Below, piece by piece: positions 19,149 to 28,305 of a stretch of 64,000 bases of DNA. The notes beneath the pieces are model-generated. The model did not search any database. It had not been told where the DNA came from and saw only the letters and a list, made by a program, of their open reading frames with translations. Both the position numbers and the translations under genes were made by a program. Origin of the DNA: CAZPUS01 sp964589825 (GTDB taxonomy: Bacteria > Fibrobacterota > Chitinivibrionia > Chitinivibrionales > WJKA01); NCBI GenBank assembly GCA_964589825.1, contig CAZPUS010000004.1, forward strand, positions 62,001 to 126,000, in the 5' to 3' direction. How positions within the stretch are numbered: position 1 is the first letter of the stretch; every line of letters begins with the position of its first letter.

Positions 19149-19919
19149 CTACATTCCTCCTATTCTTCCGGTTCGAACGGTTACGTCCGCACGTTTTTCA
19201 ATCTTGTCGATCCCCCCGTCACGAATCCAGACAAGCCGATCACACATATCTATGAGCCGATAATCATGGGTTGCACAAATGACGGTGACTCCTCGCTCTT
19301 TGTTGATCTTGCGCAGAATATTGAGAATTTCCTGACCGGTATTGAGGTCAAGGTTACCGGTGGGTTCATCGGCCAGAAGGACACGCGGATTATTGGCCAT
19401 TGACCGGGCGATAGCCACACGCTGCTGCTGCCCGCCGGACATTTCAATCGGCCTGTGCTGCCAGCGATCCTTGAGCCCTACGAGCTCCAGCAACTCCATA
19501 CCCCGGGCGCGGGCTTCATCCGCCTGGGTCCCTGCAAAAGACATGGGAACAGTGACATTCTCGAGCGCGGTCATATACCGTATCAGATTGAACTGCTGAA
19601 AGATATAGCCGATTTTGCGACATCGCAAAAAAGCAAGCTCAACCGCACTCAATTGCGCGATATCCACCTCATCTATCAACACACGGCCTTCGGAGGGTGA
19701 GTCGAGTGCACCAACCATATTAAAAAAGGTACTCTTTCCGGATCCGGAAGGCCCCATAATGGAGATAAACTCATTACGATAGATTTTTACTTCGATCCCC
19801 CGCAACGCATGAGTAGCCGCTTCTCCCTCCCCGTACACCTTTTTCAGACGCAGGGTCCGGACAATAACCGGCTTTTCCTCCGGCGAAGTTTTCTGTTCGG
19901 ATGCAGCGGTATCTGTCAT
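19149..19919 (-). CDS. ABC transporter ATP-binding protein, MacB/LolD type (first ATPase of the cluster)
   Basis: A 256-residue cytoplasmic ATPase. Walker A GPSGSGKST, Q-loop YIFQQFNLI, signature MSGGQQQRVAIARSM, Walker B LLADEPTGNLD and H-loop ATHD are intact. It has a ~25-residue N-terminal extension. It is flanked at 4 nt and 0 nt by two FtsX-domain permeases, so a heterodimeric permease driven by this ATPase, in the manner of LolC/E with LolD, is the simplest model (inference). It is clearly related to the ATPase at 11440-12189, which suggests duplication inside the cluster. Confidence 0.92.
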   Translation of the reverse strand: MTDTAASEQKTSPEEKPVIVRTLRLKKVYGEGEAATHALRGIEVKIYRNEFISIMGPSGSGKSTFFNMVGALDSPSEGRVLIDEVDIAQLSAVELAFLRCRKIGYIFQQFNLIRYMTALENVTVPMSFAGTQADEARARGMELLELVGLKDRWQHRPIEMSGGQQQRVAIARSMANNPRVLLADEPTGNLDLNTGQEILNILRKINKERGVTVICATHDYRLIDMCDRLVWIRDGGIDKIEKRADVTVRTGRIGGM

Positions 19920-19923
19920 AGTA

Positions 19924-21399
19924 TTACTCCACTCTCATTGCTTCCATTGGCGCCAGCTTGGAGGCGGTCCAGGAAGGACCGGTAGCTGATATTGCTGAAA
20001 TTATTATTCCTGTAAAAAATGATATCACGGATATAATTATAAGATCGGCCCACGGGAGCGTCTCGAACACGAAAAATCCGTAATTGATCATTCCACGTAT
20101 CAATGCAAGTGCAAATCCGATAATAATTCCCACCACACTCCCGACAATACCCTGAATAATCGCTTCGAATACAAACTCGATCATCACGAACCCGTCCATT
20201 GCGCCGATACACTTCATGGTAGCAATCTCACCGAATCGCTCGGTCACCGACATAAGCATGGTATTGGTAATCCCCACCAGACAAACGACAAACGAAACAA
20301 GAATCAGCCATAACATTTTTGGTGACAGCGCAAACACATGCTCACGCTTTTCGGGACGCTCTTTGGTAACGATATCCTGAAGCTTCGCTTTCTTTTTGTA
20401 GTTTTGTGCCATTTCACGCAGCGATGCAGTGGAAATAACCCGCGACAAGTCCTGCGCATGCGATTGCATAAGCTCGTGTATCCACTGCGCCTTCCCCTTG
20501 CTGTTCATCCAGTTGATCAAAGCGGCGGTATTTACATTTGCAATTTCCACATTCATCTTCTTGGCGACCCTGGGTGCGATACGTTTGCGGGAAATAAAAT
20601 CTCCCAGCAGACGGAAATCGGCATTCACCTGCGCCTGTGTCTTCATACGGGCAACATCTTCCTGCGACACCAGGTAGCCGTTGTTATTCAATACGGCAAA
20701 CAAATCGACATCAGGATCATGCATTGCTGCCATGACCTCTTCTCCTATAATTGCCTCGATTGTGCGGTTGATACTATCCTGTATCACAGAAAACTCACGT
20801 GCTCTTTCAAAAAACACAGGCGCCTGCGCCTGTATAAAATGCCGCGTGCTGTCCCGAGTTTCGAAAACCGGCTTCATTTTCATTTCTTCCATCTGAGAAA
20901 GAAACCGTGATACGGAGGCATCGCCCTCGACCAGATTTGCAAGGAATTCACCAGGTCCCTGCTCTCCGAGCAAAATTGTGCGATCGGTAAGCGAAACCGA
21001 TTCGAAATACTCGTTCCAGCGTTGAAGTTTAACTGCAATATCCGACAGTTTTTCCACTTGCCCGGATGACAGTTCCGCCCAGTCTGCATACTCTTTTATG
21101 CGATCCGTACGGTTTCGCGCAAAATTGTACCGGATATTCTGCATACCATCACCTACAGTCAGACGATTCACCCATTTTCCCATCAGCCGTTCTTTCTGAA
21201 GAAGCTTATATGCATGATATTCCGAATCGTGCTGCAGAATACCATAATACAGGATATAGGCGAGAAACGCAACCGCGAGGGCAAGTATCATTATCGTCAC
21301 CGTCGATCGGGCGATTCTGTATGACATTGCAGCAACACTCAGGTCAAGACAGCGTTTAGGACCAAGGTACACCTGGTCTTTTACTTCAATTTTTTTCAA
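19924..21399 (-). CDS. ABC transporter permease with FtsX domain (MacB-like)
   Basis: A 491-residue membrane protein with the MacB/LolCE-type layout: one membrane segment near the N-terminus (~29-55), a ~300-residue extracytoplasmic domain, then three C-terminal segments (~363-480) carrying the FtsX core with ITNTMLMSVTERFGEIATMKCIGA and ending in the common APMEAMRVE motif. These permeases usually move lipoproteins, peptides or signals by mechanotransmission rather than through a central pore. The start codon overlaps the end of the PqqD-like gene by 14 nt, implying coupled translation. Confidence 0.9.
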   Translation of the reverse strand: MKKIEVKDQVYLGPKRCLDLSVAAMSYRIARSTVTIMILALAVAFLAYILYYGILQHDSEYHAYKLLQKERLMGKWVNRLTVGDGMQNIRYNFARNRTDRIKEYADWAELSSGQVEKLSDIAVKLQRWNEYFESVSLTDRTILLGEQGPGEFLANLVEGDASVSRFLSQMEEMKMKPVFETRDSTRHFIQAQAPVFFERAREFSVIQDSINRTIEAIIGEEVMAAMHDPDVDLFAVLNNNGYLVSQEDVARMKTQAQVNADFRLLGDFISRKRIAPRVAKKMNVEIANVNTAALINWMNSKGKAQWIHELMQSHAQDLSRVISTASLREMAQNYKKKAKLQDIVTKERPEKREHVFALSPKMLWLILVSFVVCLVGITNTMLMSVTERFGEIATMKCIGAMDGFVMIEFVFEAIIQGIVGSVVGIIIGFALALIRGMINYGFFVFETLPWADLIIISVISFFTGIIISAISATGPSWTASKLAPMEAMRVE

Positions 21400-21790
21400 C
21401 CTTGTTATCCTCCTCGGTATATTTTACAACTGCAATTATTCCTCGTTTACTCAAATCCCGTAGAAAATCCGTAACCGTTAACCGTGCTTCATGAAACGTC
21501 AGTTTATAGTTGACGGAAAACTGTTCAACGATTCGTTCGACATTTGTACTTCCATCACATTCTTTCCACACTTTTACCCCCAGCCGGTCAAGTCCTATTC
21601 GGCGATATTGGCTGAACGGCAGTATCCATGTAAGCGGAGGATTGTTGTACCATTTTTTTTTCAACGGCACCTTTAATACGACATCATCCGCTTCCTCTCT
21701 CTCCACAAACACCTTTTCATTCTTCATAGGAACCATTTGAAGAATATCACGTGCCGATATCTGTACATCTTTAATAGTTTTCGTATTCAT
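21386..21790 (-). CDS. PqqD-like small protein
   Basis: A 134-residue soluble protein whose C-terminal ~85 residues have the PqqD-type winged-helix pattern: L-D-x-x-G-x-x-V-W-x-x-x-D-G (LDRLGVKVWKECDG), then TNVERIVEQFS and a hydrophobic helix ending SKRGII. In RiPP pathways PqqD-like domains bind the leader peptide, but no radical SAM or other RiPP maturase is nearby. Here it sits in an ABC-permease cluster, as stand-alone PqqD-like genes often do, with unknown function. The N-terminal ~50 residues (ARDILQMVPMKNEKV) look like a separate segment. It overlaps the FtsX permease gene by 14 nt. Confidence 0.72.
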   Translation of the reverse strand: MNTKTIKDVQISARDILQMVPMKNEKVFVEREEADDVVLKVPLKKKWYNNPPLTWILPFSQYRRIGLDRLGVKVWKECDGSTNVERIVEQFSVNYKLTFHEARLTVTDFLRDLSKRGIIAVVKYTEEDNKVEKN

Positions 21791-21812
21791 CGGTCCCTCA
21801 GATGTTCAAATA

Positions 21813-22664
21813 TCACGATGCCACACAGCAATTCACCGTTACCGGCCATGCGGCATCATCCTTTCGTTGCGTAGAAAAAATGGTAATCTGAAAAAACGCA
21901 TTATGCGCGCTGCATTCCCATATAACATCGTATCTGTAATAGCGCTTGCCAAACAACCACCGGGCATGAAGCTGCTTTTCAAGGCCCGAATAACATCGCG
22001 CCGAATGTGTTCCGTAGCGGCACTCCGTCGTCTCCCCCTTGTACTCATCACTTTCACTTAAAAGAATTTTTACCATATCCCCGCCTTTCCATACATCGGG
22101 GATACTTCGTTTTATCACCTTTGACACCATCTCGTGATGAGTAAATTCAAACACTTTCTGAATACTCCCCGCGATAACTTCGCGCAGTTTCCACTCTTTA
22201 GGCACACTGAAATGCATCCCAAACGCCTGCCATGTCATATGTGTCGAATTTTTGTAATCGTTTACTTTGAATGAGTTCAAAAGCATAAACTCTTCATGCT
22301 TATTGTAGCCACCGGGCCACATGAGTATTGCCTCTATCCATCGATTCCACTTTTTGTCATAATAGCCCGCATGTGTAATCAATTCTTCTTCCGTGGAACG
22401 ATAATAGCCGGTCCACGACTGAAGCCGAAAATTTTTTGATATTTTTGCATCCGGCATACGAGATTTATCTTTGTATTTCAGATCCTGAAACATCCGATAA
22501 ATATCCGGTTTCGCTTCCACTTCTCTCCAAATGAGCTGGGCTCGCTGATATCGTCTGTCAACAAAATCCATACGGCCTTTCTGTATATCGGTCGAGTGCT
22601 GCACCATTTCCCACTCATCAGGCACGTGAAAATTCATTCCAAACCATTCGATCTCTTTGCTCAT
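21813..22664 (-). CDS. Unrecognised soluble protein with two tandem copies of one domain
   Basis: A 283-residue protein from ATG 22664. I prefer this start because the longer frame to 22748 would run back into the preceding membrane-protein gene, whose stop is at 22673. There is no signal peptide. Two copies of a ~140-residue unit are visible: W-F-G-M-N-F-H-V-P-D-E-W-E at the start and A-F-G-M-H-F-S-V-P-K-E-W-K at about residue 152. Each is followed by a K/R-rich stretch that includes F-x-x-x-x-x-x-M or M-D-F-V-D elements. A MOG1/PsbP/DcrB-like fold is possible from the 'F-x-V-P-x-x-W' pattern, but I cannot claim it. It lies between the OPT-like protein and the PqqD-like gene, and its conserved place in a tight operon suggests a cytoplasmic partner of the transporter. 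Confidence 0.6.
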   Translation of the reverse strand: MSKEIEWFGMNFHVPDEWEMVQHSTDIQKGRMDFVDRRYQRAQLIWREVEAKPDIYRMFQDLKYKDKSRMPDAKISKNFRLQSWTGYYRSTEEELITHAGYYDKKWNRWIEAILMWPGGYNKHEEFMLLNSFKVNDYKNSTHMTWQAFGMHFSVPKEWKLREVIAGSIQKVFEFTHHEMVSKVIKRSIPDVWKGGDMVKILLSESDEYKGETTECRYGTHSARCYSGLEKQLHARWLFGKRYYRYDVIWECSAHNAFFQITIFSTQRKDDAAWPVTVNCCVAS

Positions 22665-22672
22665 AATACCAA

Positions 22673-25108
22673 CTATAATGGAAATACCGTATACGTTTCG
22701 GGGATGAGGCCGGTTATCGCAAAATAAATAGCTCCGACGATTATCCATCCCAGTGCAGCAATCAGCTCACCGGCTACGAATCCGAACATAAGCGGTTTTG
22801 TCGCATTATACCCCTTTATTCCGGAAAATCGCATAACCGCAAATTTCACCAGCCAACCGAGTAAAAAGGAGAAAGCGAACCTGCAGCCCGGCATTGTCCC
22901 CCATACAAGGAAGAGCACCGGATGCAGCGGCCACCAAGGGACCCTGAGGCGCAACAGACCGCAGCTGAGCACAAGCATGATTCCGAGAAGAATCCAGCCA
23001 ACCATCCCCCAGTCGGGTGACATATGAGCAAAAAGTTGCATCCCGGTTGTATGCAACGATTCATTCAGCTGGCCGTAGGCCTGCAACTCACTGATATGTG
23101 TCTGCAACAGCTTGAAGGGCATTTCCGGAATGCCTTCGGTTGCCCATCTGTCGTGCGTATCGAGTCCGCTATTATACTGCAGGTAGAGTGTTGCACCGAG
23201 TGCGGCGATAAAGCCGCCGACAATCACCACGGTCCCCAGCAGAGAGAAACCGCCCGGCGCCTTACGTTTTTCAGTATCGGTGACCATATACATCCCGTTG
23301 GCCACAAAAGGCATAAGACAGGTGCGCGGATCAACCGCAAAAAGCGTGGCTGCAAAAGCCATGATAATATACGCGGTCGGTCCGATTGCCTCGATTCCGA
23401 AAAAGACAAGTACAACCCCAACCACGCCCCAGATAGGCTGAATGAAAAACGTACCCGTTTCGACATTAATCCGCGCCATTACAAGAAACATAAGAAGCAT
23501 AAGCGCTACCATCGCCAGCCCCAGAATCCAGTCAAGTCCTACCGATGCAAGGATAATTACCGAAATCGCCACGCAGAGAATCAATACCCGCATCGCCCAC
23601 ACCGCATTCTGTGGGGTTTCCTTCAGCCGTGGCAATCCAATCGCGCTGCCGGCCACGTTCAAATAATACCGCCGTCCTATAAAAAATGTCATCAATGCAA
23701 CACCAAAATACGACCCGAAACGAAGCATGCCGGTATTTTTGGCATCTATAAATGATGCGGCCTGCAGCAGAACGCCGTTATTCTGCATTACCACAAAAAA
23801 CATCAGAAAGAGCACCCCGGAAATACCCACACTGAACGAAACTTCGGTCGCGAGAAAAAAGGCGAATGCAATGACGGTAAAGTAGACCGTAGGCCCGGTA
23901 ATAACAAAGTACGACCAGGCGAATTTCATCGCATCGGGAAACAACTCGGCGAGACCGGACATGTTCAGTTTGAGCGGTATGGTAATAAAGCTCAGCCCCC
24001 ACGCATTGAGCCCGTTAAAAACATGGATTGCGGCCACAAGTAGGAATCCTGCCCAGAAAAGGTGGCTGCGGGCAAGCGCCGGAAATGGCCCGCCATGAGG
24101 ATCGGGTACCGAAATATCTTTTACAAACCGGGCAATGGGATACGGGATCAGTTCCCGCTTCCACTGAGGTTGCACAATAACGATGATACATAGCGACGCA
24201 AGTCCTAAAAGCAGTGCAAGCCCTCCCCATAATCGCAATGTCGGCATCCATGTGCGCCACGGGATATCACCCAAACGCATATGCTCTTCCGCCCCGCCTT
24301 GCAATTTCTGCACCGCAGGCTTTGATATATTCCCGTTTGCTAAAAGAAACCCGTCACCTTTGGGGCTTTCCATTATAATCCCCTGGAACACCACTTCGAG
24401 CAATCTTCTGTTGAGCCGCTCAATCCTGTAGTCGGTTAATGCGGTATCGGCATCGTAGTCTTGACGCAACTGCTGCATTTTTTCCCCTGAAAGGGATGCA
24501 AAGCTCTCGCTATCATACAGTTGGGGGTACTCTACACATGTGTTCAAAGCCGACACGATCAGACGTTCGTCCTCCCCCTTTATCACCTCTGCATCACGGG
24601 CATTGAGGATATTGCTGTGTGAATACTCGGGCATAATATCCCATATTTTCTGCAGGTATGCATCGGATGTGGAATCCTTCCCTTTTGCTATTTCTGCAGC
24701 AAGCGCATCCCAATTATTGATATGCCCGCGTGCAATAAGAGGGGAAACACCCGGGGTATACGACATGACATGAGTCGCTTTCCAGGCCGTATTTGTACGC
24801 GCAATATTTACCGGTCTCGACACTGCCGCGGAAAAAGTCCGAAAAAATCCCGAGCCCGGCCAACCGCAGACGAACAACCCGAGTGCCGCAATGACCGCGA
24901 TTTCCTTGCCCGAAAGCACGCGTTTTACTCCCAGACCGCGCAGTATTGGATTTAAAAGTAAAAGTACAAGAAGCAACGGCCCGAATACCGCTATCGGAAA
25001 GTGGTTCCCGATAATATACGTTTGCCGTATGATATGATCATTGAAATACGTAAAAGTTGAAATACCCAACGCCAGCAATAAACCTATAAAAAGCGCTCTA
25101 AATGTCAC
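22673..25108 (-). CDS. Large polytopic OPT-like inner-membrane protein, first gene of the cluster
   Basis: About 811 residues with ~14 hydrophobic segments. The frame can begin at GTG 25114, but AAGGA lies 7 nt before the in-frame GTG at 25108 and only 1 nt before the outer one, so 25108 is the better start. An N-terminal pair of membrane segments is followed by a soluble extracytoplasmic region (~90-270). The C-terminal two thirds are polytopic, with VMARINVETGTFFIQPIWG and PRLKETPQNA elements. I recall it as the DUF6785/6784-type family, distantly OPT-like; this is unverified. It is a probable paralogue of the 12213-14261 protein. It heads the minus-strand operon, and the promoter must lie in 25115-25353, where I see no clear consensus boxes. 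Confidence 0.6.
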   Translation of the reverse strand: MTFRALFIGLLLALGISTFTYFNDHIIRQTYIIGNHFPIAVFGPLLLVLLLLNPILRGLGVKRVLSGKEIAVIAALGLFVCGWPGSGFFRTFSAAVSRPVNIARTNTAWKATHVMSYTPGVSPLIARGHINNWDALAAEIAKGKDSTSDAYLQKIWDIMPEYSHSNILNARDAEVIKGEDERLIVSALNTCVEYPQLYDSESFASLSGEKMQQLRQDYDADTALTDYRIERLNRRLLEVVFQGIIMESPKGDGFLLANGNISKPAVQKLQGGAEEHMRLGDIPWRTWMPTLRLWGGLALLLGLASLCIIVIVQPQWKRELIPYPIARFVKDISVPDPHGGPFPALARSHLFWAGFLLVAAIHVFNGLNAWGLSFITIPLKLNMSGLAELFPDAMKFAWSYFVITGPTVYFTVIAFAFFLATEVSFSVGISGVLFLMFFVVMQNNGVLLQAASFIDAKNTGMLRFGSYFGVALMTFFIGRRYYLNVAGSAIGLPRLKETPQNAVWAMRVLILCVAISVIILASVGLDWILGLAMVALMLLMFLVMARINVETGTFFIQPIWGVVGVVLVFFGIEAIGPTAYIIMAFAATLFAVDPRTCLMPFVANGMYMVTDTEKRKAPGGFSLLGTVVIVGGFIAALGATLYLQYNSGLDTHDRWATEGIPEMPFKLLQTHISELQAYGQLNESLHTTGMQLFAHMSPDWGMVGWILLGIMLVLSCGLLRLRVPWWPLHPVLFLVWGTMPGCRFAFSFLLGWLVKFAVMRFSGIKGYNATKPLMFGFVAGELIAALGWIIVGAIYFAITGLIPETYTVFPL

Positions 25109-25353
25109 CGACACATCCTTTTTTTACGAGCTCCAAAATGTAAGATTTGCTTCCTGGTACAACAGCTAAACCCCTATAAAATACCTTGAGGCACGAAAAA
25201 AATCAATATCGAATGCTTTCTATCACCTGCAGCGCTAAAAATTCAGGCCGATTTAGTATTTTTCACATAACGATGCCGCTATATGTAACCCGCTTTCATT
25301 GTAGTTGTTACAAACAGCATGCGTCGCCCGCATCTTTATTCACCACCGCTATG

Positions 25354-28305
25354 CTATTTTTTCTCCGCTCTGTTTGTCTCCAGCAATGTCTGCCGCTGAA
25401 ATGCAACGTTTTCCTTCTGTGCGGCATCGAGTGCCCCTCTGTTTCCCAGGACTGTTACGGCACCATTGCGCTGATCACCAAGCGCGCCCGCGATCTCCCT
25501 TATGCGTTCGATATTTGAAGAGAGCACCGCATCACGAATTGCCTGTCTGTAATCCGGAAAAAATCCGCGTACCCGGTTAAGCGTCTCCCGTAAACCCTGA
25601 GAATGAGGCGTGCGCGGCGTATCAATTTTTCCGATAGCACCCATTATATTCTGCTGCAGAGTACCGGCATCGAGATGCCGCCTCACATCCTGTAACGATT
25701 TATCGTACGCATCCAGTGTCCTGGTAATGTGCGGATCACGGTATGAACCAAAGCAAAATACCGGTTGAGAAAACCCGTATCTCGAAAATCCTCCATAGGC
25801 ACCACCCTCCATACGAATCGACTGCCACAGATACCCGGTAGAGAGGATCCTAGACAGTACCAGCGCATTGGCCATACGTTGCGGTGAAAGCGCCTCCAGC
25901 ACCTGGGCCCGTGCGACAAAATTGACCGACGAATTGATCTCTATGCCATGTATTCTCAACCGTGGTTGCTGCGAAAAGCCTGATGCCGTGCCCGTCCCGG
26001 GCCCCTGAGGCAGACAACGCGCGATTCGTTCCACATGGGTTAAATAATATCGCGGCTCTTCCGCGGTTATTGAAAAAAAGAGGCCCTCCTGCGTGACACA
26101 TGAGGTAAATAGTGATTTTAAGCCCACAATAAGTGACTCCATATCGTCCTGAACAAGAAGTTCGTCGAGGAATCGAAGCTGTGTAATACCATCGGTACAC
26201 TCATGCACCCAGGCGGTTGCATCGAGTTTTGCGGCTGCATGACGCAATGCATAAGAGTGCCCGTTACTGATAATCGAATTGCTCATGTCGTTTCTCATTT
26301 CGTACAGGCAGTCTTTTACCAGTTTCGGATCTTCGAGTTTCGGGGCGGAAAGCACGTCGGTAACAATCTGTTGTGCATCATCAATGCGTTCCTGTAGTGA
26401 TTTTATGTGCACCATACACGAAATCACCGGTGTACCCCCTCCGTCACATCGAGCTTCCGCATGGATAGAGCTCGACACTCCACCGGTCGCACGTGATATA
26501 CGGGTTGCCATCTGCGCCGAATCATACCCCGCAGCACCGCAGCGCGTCAGCACTTCGGTCAAAAGCGGCAGCAGCAGCAAGCCCTGCTTATCAAGGCCGG
26601 TCACATCGAAACCGCAGTCAAGATACACGATTCCGGATGTACTCAGCGGATGCAGATACATTTTTGCCCCGTTCACCGTTGTTTCTTCCGCAGGAGTCAC
26701 CCGATTCTTACGCGGAAGATCTTCCATGGTAAGCTGCGGCAGTGAGGCAAGCGCATCGGAAGAGGGGGGGGCACTCTGGTACGCACTAAGCTTTTTCGTG
26801 GTTTCGTACAGCCGGGCCTTTTGTGAAGAATCGAAATCTTTTGTCAGACGTCCCACATGCGCGCGTGTCTGACGGGCAAGCTCTTCGCCTTTTTTTGAAG
26901 ATGCCCTGACCACAGAAACAAGATAATGCCTATTATCCAAAAAACGTTCACGAATGATGGATTCAAAATATCCCGGTTCCTTGACAAGTCTGTTTTTCAG
27001 TGTTTCAATCGTCCCGGAAAACCGCAGATGCATAAGCGGATCTCCGTCATATATCCATGAGGCAAAACAGCGCTCCGCAAGCATCAGGTTGTAGGGAAGA
27101 AAACCATTGTCCTCTACCTCCCGAAGGCGAAATTCCTGTTGCCGCAGTGCCCCCTCCAGGAGCGCCGCATCAAAATTACCGCTGGCTTGGTCCTCAAGCA
27201 CACGGTATATCGTCTCGGTGATGCGATCACATGCCTCGGGATTGGCTTTACGAAGCCCCGCCGCAAAAGTATTTTGCACCAGTTCGCTTTCAAAACCGGA
27301 TATTTCCGCCAGGTCTTCTCCAAGTCCGCTGTCTATAAGTGCACGTCGAAGCGGCGAGCCTTCGGTATCCAGCAAATACCGCGATACAATTTTGCCTTCG
27401 ATCCGGTTCATTGGATCGAGCGAGGAACCATACAGCCAATTTACGGCAACTGTGGCAAGCCCGTCATCCTCCCTGGTGCCCGGTGCATCGAATTCGATAT
27501 GCGCCGGACAATGCCACGGCTTCTGCGGTTCTATCGCAGAGGCGACCTCTCGAGAATTGAACTCGTCCAGATATCTGTCATTAAGAAACGCGAGACTCTT
27601 TTCGGACGGAATATTCCCGTATAACACGATATAGGCATTTGACGGATGATAATACCGGGAATGATAGTCCAGAAGTTGCTCGTGCGTCAGTTCGGTAATA
27701 TGCAACGGCTCGCCGCCGCTTTCGTGCCGATACACCGTATCCGGAAAAAGCGAACTCATTGTCTTTCGCATCACGTGATTGGAAAACTCCGAAAAGACGC
27801 CTTTCATTTCATTGTAAACGATGCCACTTATATCAATGGGTTTATCCATATCCGATACGGCAAAATGCCACCCTTCCTGCAGAAACGTCTCCCTTGTCAA
27901 TAACGGGTGAAAAACCGCATCGCAATAAACATCGAACAGATTGAAAAAATCCTTTTCAACCTGTGATGATGCCGGATAAACGGTTTTGTCCGGATAGGTA
28001 AGCGCATTAAGAAATGTCTGCAGGGAACTCCTCAATAAATACTGAAAGGGATCCTTGAGCGGAAAACGTCGTGAGCCCGACAATACCGAATGCTCCAGAA
28101 TATGCGGTACTCCCGTATCGTTCCATACAGGTGTACGGAAGGCAAGTGCAAAAAGGTTATTCGGATCGTCGTTGTGCATATGAAGAACCCGCGCCCCGGT
28201 TTTGCGATGACGAAACATGCGGACCTGTGAGCGGATCTCAGCGACATCTTCTATTCCCGTAACCGTAAACCCGTGCAGCGATTTATTCATGTTGATCTTA
28301 GTCAT
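25354..28305 (-). CDS. Peptidase M16 family zinc protease, presequence-protease (PreP/Cym1) type
   Basis: A metalloprotease of ~983 residues that degrades peptides inside a closed chamber formed by two halves. The inverted zinc motif HILEH is near residue 68-72, and the third ligand is in the NEMKG segment ~100 residues later. The full two-half length and the VSGLPHILEH-like, YPASSQVEKDFFNLFDVYCDAVFHP region match the M16C/PreP branch. I choose ATG 28305 because AAGGA lies 9 nt upstream, whereas the outer ATG (28314) abuts it. It has no signal peptide, so it is probably cytoplasmic and recycles peptides. It is a single-gene unit upstream of the ABC cluster on the same strand, 240 nt apart. 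Confidence 0.93.
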   Translation of the reverse strand: MTKINMNKSLHGFTVTGIEDVAEIRSQVRMFRHRKTGARVLHMHNDDPNNLFALAFRTPVWNDTGVPHILEHSVLSGSRRFPLKDPFQYLLRSSLQTFLNALTYPDKTVYPASSQVEKDFFNLFDVYCDAVFHPLLTRETFLQEGWHFAVSDMDKPIDISGIVYNEMKGVFSEFSNHVMRKTMSSLFPDTVYRHESGGEPLHITELTHEQLLDYHSRYYHPSNAYIVLYGNIPSEKSLAFLNDRYLDEFNSREVASAIEPQKPWHCPAHIEFDAPGTREDDGLATVAVNWLYGSSLDPMNRIEGKIVSRYLLDTEGSPLRRALIDSGLGEDLAEISGFESELVQNTFAAGLRKANPEACDRITETIYRVLEDQASGNFDAALLEGALRQQEFRLREVEDNGFLPYNLMLAERCFASWIYDGDPLMHLRFSGTIETLKNRLVKEPGYFESIIRERFLDNRHYLVSVVRASSKKGEELARQTRAHVGRLTKDFDSSQKARLYETTKKLSAYQSAPPSSDALASLPQLTMEDLPRKNRVTPAEETTVNGAKMYLHPLSTSGIVYLDCGFDVTGLDKQGLLLLPLLTEVLTRCGAAGYDSAQMATRISRATGGVSSSIHAEARCDGGGTPVISCMVHIKSLQERIDDAQQIVTDVLSAPKLEDPKLVKDCLYEMRNDMSNSIISNGHSYALRHAAAKLDATAWVHECTDGITQLRFLDELLVQDDMESLIVGLKSLFTSCVTQEGLFFSITAEEPRYYLTHVERIARCLPQGPGTGTASGFSQQPRLRIHGIEINSSVNFVARAQVLEALSPQRMANALVLSRILSTGYLWQSIRMEGGAYGGFSRYGFSQPVFCFGSYRDPHITRTLDAYDKSLQDVRRHLDAGTLQQNIMGAIGKIDTPRTPHSQGLRETLNRVRGFFPDYRQAIRDAVLSSNIERIREIAGALGDQRNGAVTVLGNRGALDAAQKENVAFQRQTLLETNRAEKK

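Noticed and set aside
21386..21790. RiPP biosynthesis cluster suggested by the PqqD-like gene
   Set aside because: No radical SAM enzyme, YcaO, precursor peptide or leader peptidase is recognisable nearby; the ABC-permease context is a better description.
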